The translations under genes were made by a program, and so were the position numbers. The notes below the pieces were generated by a model, which made no database searches, was not told the origin of the DNA, and saw only the letters and a program-made list of their open reading frames with translations. 25,825 bases of DNA from UBA7332 sp051648105 (GTDB taxonomy: Bacteria > Bacteroidota > Bacteroidia > Bacteroidales > UBA7332): contig JBOFEN010000038.1 in assembly GCA_051648105.1 (NCBI GenBank), positions 1 to 25,825 of the forward strand. The letters are read 5' to 3'. Positions 1 to 7,700 of this stretch are shown piece after piece (within the stretch, counting starts at the first letter, position 1; the number at the start of each line of letters is the position of its first letter).

Positions 1-561
1 GCTATTGCCCTACACAAGATGATAAGACTAATTACTGCCACAACAATTAACGGGGCTTATTTAAACTTCATGGGGAATGAATTTGGACATCCCGAATGGA
101 TAGACTTCCCAAGAGAGGGTAACAATTGGAGCTATCATCACTCGCGAAGACAATGGTCTATTTGTGATGACACCTCTTTGAAATTCCACTATCTAAATGA
201 TTTTGACCGTCAGATAACTACAACAATATCAGAGCTCGGCAACTGCTATAAAGCTAAGATGGTTAAGGTTTGTGACAATGATGGCGATCAGATACTTGCC
301 TACACAAGAGGTGAATACCTATTTGTACACAACTTCAATCCAACAAAATCATTTGAAGAGTATGGACTATTAGTACCGCGCGGAAAGTGGATAAATATTT
401 TCAACTCTGACGAAGAGCAGTTTGGTGGTTTTGCTAGAGTAGACAAGAACATAGAACACCTATCTATCGTCGATCCTCTTTACAGAAGGTACCGCAAAGA
501 GTGGATAAAAATTTATATCCCTTCGAGAACATCTATTGTTTTAAAACGTGTGAAAGATTAA
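1..561 (+). CDS. glgB: 1,4-alpha-glucan branching enzyme, C-terminal part (5' end outside window)
   Basis: The reading frame is open from base 1, so the ATG at 19 is internal and the gene starts upstream of the window. The 186 visible residues hold the end of the GH13 catalytic barrel, with the family signature NFMGNEFGHPEWIDFPREGN followed by the SRRQWS and KFHYLNDFD stretches. The all-beta C-terminal domain follows, ending IVLKRVKD. This wording is that of the eukaryotic-type (GH13_8) branching enzymes, which many Bacteroidetes carry instead of the E. coli type. The enzyme moves alpha-1,4 glucan segments to alpha-1,6 positions during cytoplasmic glycogen synthesis. A strong terminator follows 20 bp after the stop, so it is the last gene of its transcript. 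The catalytic acid residues lie upstream and cannot be checked here. Confidence 0.93.
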   Translation, partial: AIALHKMIRLITATTINGAYLNFMGNEFGHPEWIDFPREGNNWSYHHSRRQWSICDDTSLKFHYLNDFDRQITTTISELGNCYKAKMVKVCDNDGDQILAYTRGEYLFVHNFNPTKSFEEYGLLVPRGKWINIFNSDEEQFGGFARVDKNIEHLSIVDPLYRRYRKEWIKIYIPSRTSIVLKRVKD

Positions 562-580
562 CACCTGCCTATAATAATAA

Positions 581-614
581 GGAGCTACACATAACGTGTA
601 GCTCCTTTCTTTTT
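581..614 (+). terminator. Rho-independent terminator of glgB
   Basis: A perfect 10-bp stem (581-590 with 596-605) closes a 5-nt loop and is followed directly by TTTCTTTTT. It lies 20 bp after the glgB stop. The rest of the 562-798 gap is AT-rich and holds only the likely ansA promoter region. Confidence 0.9.
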
Positions 615-766
615 GCTACAACAATCTACGTATTAAAGAAAAATGATATTTAGTAACAGGATAAATTAGGGCAAAAGAAGGCCTTAAAGTATCAAATAGC
701 TAAATAACAATGAAATATTTTATGTGATTTTCACCACCATTACACTCTTTGTTTGTCTTTTTTTTA

Positions 767-774
767 TATTTTTG
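767..774 (+). promoter_or_regulatory. Probable -7 box of the ansA operon promoter
   Basis: TATTTTTG fits the Bacteroidetes -7 consensus TAnnTTTG and lies 24 bp before the ansA ATG, which implies a very short leader. Two TTTG copies at 748-755 could serve as the -33 element, but their spacing (11-15 nt) is shorter than the usual 19-21 nt. The assignment is therefore tentative, and the T-run could produce the match by chance. Confidence 0.4.
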
Positions 775-798
775 CGTCAATAAAACTCGAAAAGCCCT

Positions 799-1857
799 AT
801 GCAGAACGAACGCTATCAAACTTCAGTTTTACTGATATATACAGGGGGAACAATCGGTATGATCGAGAACCCTGAGACAGGAATACTAGAACCTTTCAAT
901 TTTGCGCATATACAGACGCATGTGCCGGAGTTGAAGCGCTTCGGTTTCAATATATCTACTATTCAGTTTAATCCAACTATTGACTCCTCTGATATGGAGC
1001 CTGAGATATGGGCTAAGCTAGCAGCAGTTATTGCGGAAAACTATAATGACTACGATGGATTTGTGATACTACACGGTACAGATACAATGGCATACACCGC
1101 ATCTGCACTTAGTTTCATGCTTGAAAATCTATCAAAGCCTGTCATACTTACTGGATCTCAACTTCCTATTGGTAGACTTCGTACTGATGGTAAGGAGAAC
1201 CTTATCACATCCATAGAGATTGCCGCAGCAAAAGAGGGTGGCAAACCTATTGTACCAGAAGTCTGTATATACTTCCAAAATCACCTAATGAGGGGTAATA
1301 GAACAACCAAGGTTAATGCTGAGAACTTTAATGCTTTCAGATCAAACAACTACCCTCCTCTGGCTCGTTCTGGCGTGCATATCAAATACGAGAAGAATCT
1401 TATTGCAAGACCAACCTCTCCAAAACCGTTCAAAGCTCACTACCTTCTAGATAACAATGTAGTGATACTAAAACTATTCCCTGGTATTAACAAACAAACT
1501 GTTGATGCAATACTGAACATTCCTGGCCTAAAAGGAGTTGTATTAGAAACATATGGTACAGGAAATGCATTGACTAAGGACTGGTTCCTATCTGCACTTA
1601 AACAGGCTATCGATCGCGGAGTAGTAGTTGTTAACGTTACTCAATGCCCTGGAGGGGGAGTTGAAATGCAGCGTTATGGAACAGGTAATACCCTATTCGA
1701 AATAGGTGTAACAAGTGGTTATGACAGCACGGTTGTTGCCGCAGTCACAAAGTTGATGTTTCTCTTTGGCCATGGTTTATCCTCTCAAGAGGTTCGTTCA
1801 TATATGAACTACTCTCTGATAGGAGAAATCACTGTCAATCACAACTATTATGAATAG
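799..1857 (+). CDS. ansA: Type I (cytoplasmic) L-asparaginase
   Basis: This enzyme hydrolyses L-asparagine to aspartate and ammonia in the cytoplasm. The 352-residue product has the N-terminal nucleophile motif YTGGTIGM (Thr15), a second active-site segment around residues 62-65 (DSSD), the HGTDTMAYTASAL motif (Thr94-Asp95) and Lys171 in the RTTKVNAENF segment. Together these form the two-threonine asparaginase active site. The length fits the type I family (about 340-350), and there is no signal peptide, unlike periplasmic type II enzymes. It is the first gene of a five-gene plus-strand run. Its stop overlaps the start of the next gene by 8 bp, which suggests translational coupling. The GTG and CTG codons upstream offer no better start than this ATG. 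Confidence 0.95.
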   Translation: MQNERYQTSVLLIYTGGTIGMIENPETGILEPFNFAHIQTHVPELKRFGFNISTIQFNPTIDSSDMEPEIWAKLAAVIAENYNDYDGFVILHGTDTMAYTASALSFMLENLSKPVILTGSQLPIGRLRTDGKENLITSIEIAAAKEGGKPIVPEVCIYFQNHLMRGNRTTKVNAENFNAFRSNNYPPLARSGVHIKYEKNLIARPTSPKPFKAHYLLDNNVVILKLFPGINKQTVDAILNIPGLKGVVLETYGTGNALTKDWFLSALKQAIDRGVVVVNVTQCPGGGVEMQRYGTGNTLFEIGVTSGYDSTVVAAVTKLMFLFGHGLSSQEVRSYMNYSLIGEITVNHNYYE

Positions 1858-2680
1858 AACAAGTAAAACACTTCTGTTTTCATTAGCAACTATCTTAAGT
1901 TCAATACTATATAGTTGCAATACACCACAAAAAGAGAGTAACAAAGAGAATGATCTCACGTTTGAGAGTGAGAGCTTCTCTGACTCTACTCTTTTCACAT
2001 TTGAAGGTAAGCAGCTGAGCTGTCATTTTAATGGCTCTATCGAATTACCTATCGAAGGAGATAGTTCTTATGATCTTAATAAGATAAGCTCTATTATCAA
2101 AGACCTATATTACAAAAATATAGACAACCCTATTGATTCATTGTCTAAGGAGAAGTTCTTAGAGTTTGATAACTATTTCAATGAAATGATAGAGTTCAAA
2201 AAGAAAAATAAAGAAGAGATAGACCTTTTCGAGACTCGATTTGAGCATAGTAGAAATCTATACATTGCATACAACCGCAACCAACTACTATCCATTGGTG
2301 TTGTACAGTATGACTATACAGGTGGTGCACATGGATACGAATCAGAAAACTATCTCAACCTAGATCTCATAGGTTATGACACCTTAACTATAAATAGATT
2401 ATTCGAAGCTGGAAGCTCGGAGTCTATTAAAAATATTATTTTTGAAACTCTCTTAAAGAGATACAAAGCTTCGTCTCTTGATGAGCTAAATGAGGTAGGC
2501 TTCTTCAATATTTCTGAGATAGGACTTTCTGAGAACTTTAAACTAGAGAATGACTCATTACAGTTCATATACAATCAATATGAGATAGCACCCTACTCTA
2601 TGGGGCGAATAAAAGTAAAACTATCATATAAGGATCTTTCACCTTATATTAGAGAAGAGTATAAATTAAGATTTTTCTGA
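1850..2680 (+). CDS. Lipoprotein with DUF3298 / RsiV-like C-terminal domain
   Basis: The 276-residue product starts with a lipoprotein signal peptide: charged MNRTSK, a hydrophobic stretch, then the lipobox ILYSC with the lipidated Cys at residue 23. A Ser/Glu-rich linker follows. The C-terminal half carries the DUF3298 hallmarks YDYTGGAHG (about 155-162) and FIYNQYEIAPYSMG, the fold also found in RsiV-type anti-sigma factors that bind lysozyme. An N-terminal DUF4163-like region is likely at about 50-140. It should sit lipid-anchored in the envelope; the biochemical role is unknown and lysozyme binding is not implied by the sequence. The start overlaps the ansA stop by 8 bp, and rsmG begins 25 bp after the end, so it is part of the same transcript. 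Confidence 0.85.
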   Translation: MNRTSKTLLFSLATILSSILYSCNTPQKESNKENDLTFESESFSDSTLFTFEGKQLSCHFNGSIELPIEGDSSYDLNKISSIIKDLYYKNIDNPIDSLSKEKFLEFDNYFNEMIEFKKKNKEEIDLFETRFEHSRNLYIAYNRNQLLSIGVVQYDYTGGAHGYESENYLNLDLIGYDTLTINRLFEAGSSESIKNIIFETLLKRYKASSLDELNEVGFFNISEIGLSENFKLENDSLQFIYNQYEIAPYSMGRIKVKLSYKDLSPYIREEYKLRFF

Positions 2681-2705
2681 CAACAACATCACAATATAAA
2701 AAGCA

Positions 2706-3344
2706 ATGGACATAATCCTAAAATATTTCCCTAACCTAACTCAAGTACAGATTAAGCAGTTTGATGCCCTGTATGAACTATACCTAGATTGGAACTCTAA
2801 GATTAATGTTATCTCACGTAAGGATATCGAAAATCTCTATGAGCACCATATACTCCACTCTCTTGCTATAGCTAAACTTATTGAGTTTAAACCTGGGACT
2901 AAGATACTAGACCTAGGAACGGGAGGTGGATTCCCTGGTATACCTTTAGCTATTTTATTCCCTGATGTAAACTTCCTATTGAACGACAGAATCAACAAGA
3001 AGCTAACTGTAGCAAGCTCTATCGCTGAAGCTATTGGACTTGTTAATGTATCTACACGCCACTGTGGTGCTGAGGAGATAAAAGAGAGTTTCGACTTTGT
3101 TGTAAGTAGAGCTGTAATGCCACTTGAGGATCTAATAAAGATTATCAACAAGAAGATCTCTCCTACACAAATTAATGCACTCCCAAATGGTCTTATCTGC
3201 CTGAAGGGTGGAAATTTAACCTCTGAGTTAGCTCCATTTAAGAACAAAGCTATATTGACAGAACTCGAAGAATATTTCGAAGAGGAGTTTTTCAGCACTA
3301 AAGCAGTGGTTTATGTACCACTTGTGGCAACTTCAAAAAAATAA
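2706..3344 (+). CDS. rsmG: 16S rRNA (guanine-N7)-methyltransferase RsmG
   Basis: RsmG methylates N7 of G527 (E. coli numbering) in the 530 loop of 16S rRNA, using S-adenosylmethionine. The 212-residue product is full length for the family. It shows the early YLDWNSKINVISRKD motif (about 26-40), the HHILHSLA segment, the SAM-binding loop DLGTGGGFPGIPLAI (69-83), the downstream NKK segment at 97-99, and VSRAVMPLEDL late in the fold. In the acidic post-II segment it reads LNDRINKK where many family members have a VDSxxKK-type sequence, a mild variation. It sits mid-operon, 25 bp after the lipoprotein gene and 14 bp before the metallo-hydrolase gene. Confidence 0.95.
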   Translation: MDIILKYFPNLTQVQIKQFDALYELYLDWNSKINVISRKDIENLYEHHILHSLAIAKLIEFKPGTKILDLGTGGGFPGIPLAILFPDVNFLLNDRINKKLTVASSIAEAIGLVNVSTRHCGAEEIKESFDFVVSRAVMPLEDLIKIINKKISPTQINALPNGLICLKGGNLTSELAPFKNKAILTELEEYFEEEFFSTKAVVYVPLVATSKK

Positions 3345-3358
3345 TACGATAATTTAGC

Positions 3359-4003
3359 ATGGTTAATATAAAGAGATTTACTTTCAATCCTATACAAGAG
3401 AATACATATCTCATTTGGGACAAAAATTCAAAAGAAGCTATCCTAATTGACTGCGGAGCTCTTTTTAGTGAGGAGCGCGAGGAGCTATCGAGCTTTATAG
3501 AGGAGTCTGAGTTACATATCAAGTATATTCTAAATACACACCTACACTTTGATCACACTTTTGGTGTTCACTTTGCTGTAAATAAATATGGTACATCTCT
3601 AGGGGCAAATAAAGCTGATGCATATCTTTTAGGTAACAATTCTGTCTCAGCTGCTAGATTCGGCATTAGAGTTAATGAACCTTCTCCAAAGATTGGATTT
3701 GAAGTTGAAGAGGGTATGATATTCAAGTTAGGAGAAGTTGAAGTTGCGGCAATCCACGTACCTGGACACACTCCTGGACATATGGTATTCTACTGTAAAC
3801 AAGCTAATGCACTATTCACTGGTGATGTACTTTTCTCAGGAAGTATCGGAAGAACTGATCTTCCTGGTGGAGACTATGATCAACTTATTAGCTCAATAAA
3901 AGAGAAGTTGATGACACTACCAGACCAAACAGTTGTATATCCTGGACACAGTGAAACAACTACTATTGGAAAAGAAAGAAGTAACAACACCTTTCTTCGT
4001 TAA
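3359..4003 (+). CDS. Metallo-beta-lactamase-fold hydrolase, glyoxalase II-like
   Basis: The 214-residue cytoplasmic protein carries a complete dinuclear-metal site: THLHFDH (His61, His63, Asp65, His66), His137 in HVPGHTPGH, Asp156 in FTGDVLF, and His197 in VYPGHSETT. This arrangement matches the hydroxyacylglutathione-hydrolase-like (YcbL-type) branch, which cleaves thioesters or related substrates. It lacks the long C-terminal helical domain of true GloB, so the native substrate is uncertain. The family is common downstream of rsmG-like housekeeping genes in Bacteroidetes but that adjacency gives no clear functional link. Its ATG is 14 bp after the rsmG stop and the GNAT gene follows after 30 bp. 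Confidence 0.9.
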   Translation: MVNIKRFTFNPIQENTYLIWDKNSKEAILIDCGALFSEEREELSSFIEESELHIKYILNTHLHFDHTFGVHFAVNKYGTSLGANKADAYLLGNNSVSAARFGIRVNEPSPKIGFEVEEGMIFKLGEVEVAAIHVPGHTPGHMVFYCKQANALFTGDVLFSGSIGRTDLPGGDYDQLISSIKEKLMTLPDQTVVYPGHSETTTIGKERSNNTFLR

Positions 4004-4033
4004 ATATTAGAGAAACCTTAAACTTTAAGGGGT

Positions 4034-4594
4034 ATGAAAAACAAGACCACACTTGAGAAGGTGATCTTTAATGATCACAAAACTCTAGATCAGATCAAGG
4101 AGATTTACGAAGAAGCTTTCCCTATTGAAGAGAGACGCGACTTCAAGAATATTTGTAGCCTAATAGAGAGAAACCCAAACTTTAACTGCTTGGGAATATT
4201 TCATGAAGAGAGACTAGTTGGTCTTCTAACATATTGGGTACTTCCTGGATCAACCCCATTTGCTTACGGAGAACACCTTGCAATCTCCTCCTCTATGAGA
4301 GGATTATCTATTGGGTCTATTGTTCTTGAGAAGTTTGCTGAAATGGCACAACTACCAATTATTCTTGAGGTAGAGCATCCAACCAGTGAACAAGCGGTTA
4401 AAAGAATAAGATTCTACGAGCGTAATGGGTATAAGTTATGGGAGCTAGATTATATACAGCCACCTTATGGTGAAAACCTCCCTCCTGTTCCGCTTTATCT
4501 GATGACTATCGGGGAAATCGCCCTTGATGACAATTACGAAGAAGTTAAAAAAACATTATATCGCGAAGTCTATGGACTAACCGAAGAGATGTAA
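4034..4594 (+). CDS. GNAT-family N-acetyltransferase
   Basis: The 186-residue protein has a GNAT fold. There is an N-terminal helix pair with the YEEAFPIEERRDF segment (25-37) and a strand LGIFHEERLVGLLTYW. Strand 4 and the acetyl-CoA loop follow at about 79-100 (EHLAISSSMRGLSIGSIVLEKF, where MRGLSIG takes the place of the R/Q-x-x-G-x-G/A motif). The C-terminal part reads RIRFYERNGYKL, the usual beta5-alpha4 signature. It transfers an acetyl group from acetyl-CoA to an amine; the substrate cannot be told from sequence. It is the last gene of the ansA run and is followed by a strong hairpin terminator. Confidence 0.88.
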   Translation: MKNKTTLEKVIFNDHKTLDQIKEIYEEAFPIEERRDFKNICSLIERNPNFNCLGIFHEERLVGLLTYWVLPGSTPFAYGEHLAISSSMRGLSIGSIVLEKFAEMAQLPIILEVEHPTSEQAVKRIRFYERNGYKLWELDYIQPPYGENLPPVPLYLMTIGEIALDDNYEEVKKTLYREVYGLTEEM

Positions 4595-4606
4595 AATATG
4601 CTATTT

Positions 4607-4652
4607 AAAGCCGTTATTTGGTGTGTTAAACACATCTAAATAACGGCTTTTT
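4607..4652 (+). terminator. Terminator ending the ansA-rsmG-GNAT run
   Basis: A 13-bp perfect outer stem (AAAGCCGTTATTT at 4607-4619 with 4638-4650) is extended by an inner GTGTGT/ACACAT stem with a 3-nt loop. It ends in five T residues at 4648-4652. It lies 12 bp after the GNAT stop and separates this operon from the surface-protein gene. Confidence 0.9.
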
Positions 4653-4687
4653 CATTACCACAATTTTACAAATAACGGCAAACTGTG

Positions 4688-4717
4688 ATTGTAAATATTA
4701 TAAAAGATGTACCTTTG
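4688..4717 (+). promoter_or_regulatory. Promoter of the beta-helix surface-protein gene
   Basis: TACCTTTG (4710-4717) is a perfect TAnnTTTG -7 box. ATTG at 4688-4691, 18 nt upstream, is an acceptable -33 element. Transcription should start near 4722-4725. That places a possible GTG start at 4685 outside the mRNA, so translation must begin at 4754 or 4769. Confidence 0.7.
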
Positions 4718-4768
4718 CACTTTATTACGAAAACACCCTCACTTTTATATATAATGAAAGGTAAACTG

Positions 4769-7700
4769 ATGAATAAAGCGAAGTTGATTCTACTTCTGTC
4801 AGCCACTTCTCTTAGCGTAAGTGCTAACGAGATTGTATACATTAAGCATGCTAACTCCTCTCCAAATGCCTGGAGTAACAAAAATAATGTAAAAACAATA
4901 ACCTCTTTTGACAACTTCGATTTTACACAAAATGGAGAGTATTGGATAGCTAATGGAGACTACTCTATAACTAAAGAGTTAAATGCTAAAGATGGTGTTA
5001 AATTAATTGGTGGGTTCAGTGGTGATGAAAATTCTATCAACGACCGCTTAAGATCGGACATCAATGGTGATGGGATTACATCTGCTTGGGAGTTCTCATT
5101 CTCAACGAAGATTACAGCTAATGGGAATAGACACACTATGTTTCCAGAGAATAATCTAGATAATGTACGTATTGATGGGCTATCAATATTAAATACAAAC
5201 CATGGGGATAAGGAGTCAATTATTAAGACCAGTAATCCTATTACTCTTTCAAACTCAATAATCTCAGGAAACCGAGGAGGGAATAGATCTATCATGTCGG
5301 TTGGTGATTTAATTATTGAGGGATGTAAATTTGATAATAACAGCACTAATACAAACAATGGGCTTATCATTGCAAGTAGCATAATAATACTTGATAGCTA
5401 CTTTGAATCTAACAATGGTGACAATGGTGCTGTTCTAAACGTAACCAATAATACTACTGTTCGCAATTCAAAGTTCAATAACAACAAAACGACAAATAAC
5501 AAAGGTGTTATTGGGACTTATGATGCTTTGATAGAAGAGTCCATTTTTGAGAATAACCAAGGGCATAATGGACCAGTACTAAGTATTTCAAACAGATGCT
5601 ATATAATAAAATCTGTTTTCGAAAATAACTCTACCACAAATGACAAAGGAGTTATTGCTGCGAAAACTGCAATAATAGAGGAATCTATTTTCAACTCTAA
5701 CAAGGGGCAAAATGGACCTGTAATAAATATCTCAGATGAGATATCCATTACAGATATCAAATTCTACAACAACACAACTACTAACGACAGAGGTATTATT
5801 ACTGCAACTAGTGGTTCTATAGATAATTCTATATTTGACTCTAATAATGGTGACAATGGACCTGTTATTAAATTTCATAACAGCAGTAATATTTCAAACT
5901 CAAACTTCTACAACAATATTACGAAGAACAGCTTAGGGGTTATTGCTTCAAAGAGCGGTACTATTGAGAATTGCAATTTAATGTCAAGCGTTAGCAATAA
6001 TGGATCGATACTATATTATAATGACTGGATTAATATAATATCAACTAATCTAACCAATAGTAAAGTAGCGGGTAACGAGGGATTAATCAAAAGTAATCTT
6101 ATCTCGATTGACAAATGTTCTTTTGAAGCTAATGAGGGTAGAAATGGTCCTATATTATCCATAAAGAAAGATGGATACATAAAAGCTTCAACCTTTAGAT
6201 ATAATATATCACAAGATCATCAGAACATTGTATCTGCTGAATATGCGTCAATTGAGGATTGTATTTTCGAATCAAATTCGACTGGTAAAACTACAGTTCA
6301 ATTAGATAATTCCAAACTACAACGATCTATCTTCGATAGCAACATCGCAAAGAATGTATCGGGTGCTATTATTGCAAACTCATCAACAATTGATAATATT
6401 ATTGTAAGAAACAATCAAAAAAATGCAATACAGTTGAATGGGTCATGCATAATGCAATACTCTCTAATTCACAACAACTATGACAATAACAACTATGCAA
6501 TAGTTGTTAAGAACAACAATAATAAACTTGCTCACCTTACTGTAACTAACAACTACGGAGGTGGTATAGACTTTGAAAATAACCACTGCGAGATGTACAA
6601 CTCTGTACTTTTAGGGAATCGCAACAGCAGTAATCAGCTGGTAAACATTACAACTAAAAATGGAAGTGGATCTATTTCTCATATTGCAGTAGATAATAGT
6701 GAAAGTGTTAGCGGTGGAGGTACAAATAATATCACTGGTCTTATCACTCCTAAACAAGCTGACTGTTTCTTTATCCCAACATCATTTGTTGGACAATCTA
6801 GTAACCAAGATCAAGAACTAGAGATCAGTAAGTCTAATTGGAGATTAAGAATACTTTCTCCTCTTGTTGAGACAGGTAGTGAGAATATGAGTTGGTTCCT
6901 TACAAAGGATCTTGATGGCAAAGAAGTATCAACAGATAGAAGAAGAGATATTGGTTGTTATAGACATACCACCGTATTAGAACCCATAACTGTTGTTGCT
7001 AACCCAAAAGAAGAGGTACTAATAACTCAAGATATTAGCTACGACACCATACAGATCAACAAAGATCGCAACGGTCTTTCTGGTGCTATCTTGAATATGT
7101 CTGACGAGAGTATAGTTGAGAACTCTAGGTTAACAGTTGATGTTGAACCAGGAGCTTGGCACTTCATCAGTTTCCCATTCCAAGTTGAGGAGATCATTGT
7201 AGATGGCAATTCAAATCCTAACTACTACGAACATTTCAGACTAAGAATGTTTAGTAGTGATAGATATGCTGCTGGAGAGGCTATATTCTGGGGTGACTTA
7301 GGGCCTAGCGGAGATATTGCAGCAAACTATATTCCTCGTATTAAAACAGAGTACGGATATATATTTGCAGTAAACTCAAACACCTACGATAGATCTAAAG
7401 ATGTAAGAGTAACATTCGTTGCGCCTAAAAACAACAACGAAATTCTTAAAAACTACGATATCTCTGTTGATGTAGTTTCACAGTCAGATGTTAAACCATC
7501 TAAGAGAGGTTGGAACCTAGTTACTAATCCATACGCTTCACACTACAATGCAGAAGCTCTTGGCATAGATGCAATGGTTTGGAACAACCTAACAAAGAGA
7601 TATGAGCTAACTGATGAGATCAAGCCTTTCGAGAGCTTCTTTGTTCAGGTGGATGAGAGTAAAGAACTAGACTTCTACTCTATTGCTCGTATATCTCACC

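Noticed and set aside
2837..3298. 153-codon open frame on the minus strand opposite rsmG
   Set aside because: It is fully antisense to a clearly recognised gene, and its product has Ser/Ile/Pro-rich composition with no recognisable domain.
4685..4768. Longer N-terminus of the surface protein from the GTG at 4685
   Set aside because: The promoter -7 box at 4710-4717 lies inside it, so this part is probably not transcribed, and it would bury the signal peptide.
4960..5382. 140-codon open frame on the minus strand inside the surface-protein gene
   Set aside because: It is a shadow of the repeat-rich coding strand, with no start context or recognisable motif.
5276..6280. CRISPR array, suggested by the regular 144-bp spacing
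   Set aside because: The period is in a continuous reading frame, the units differ at DNA level, and there are no short identical repeats with unique spacers or cas genes.
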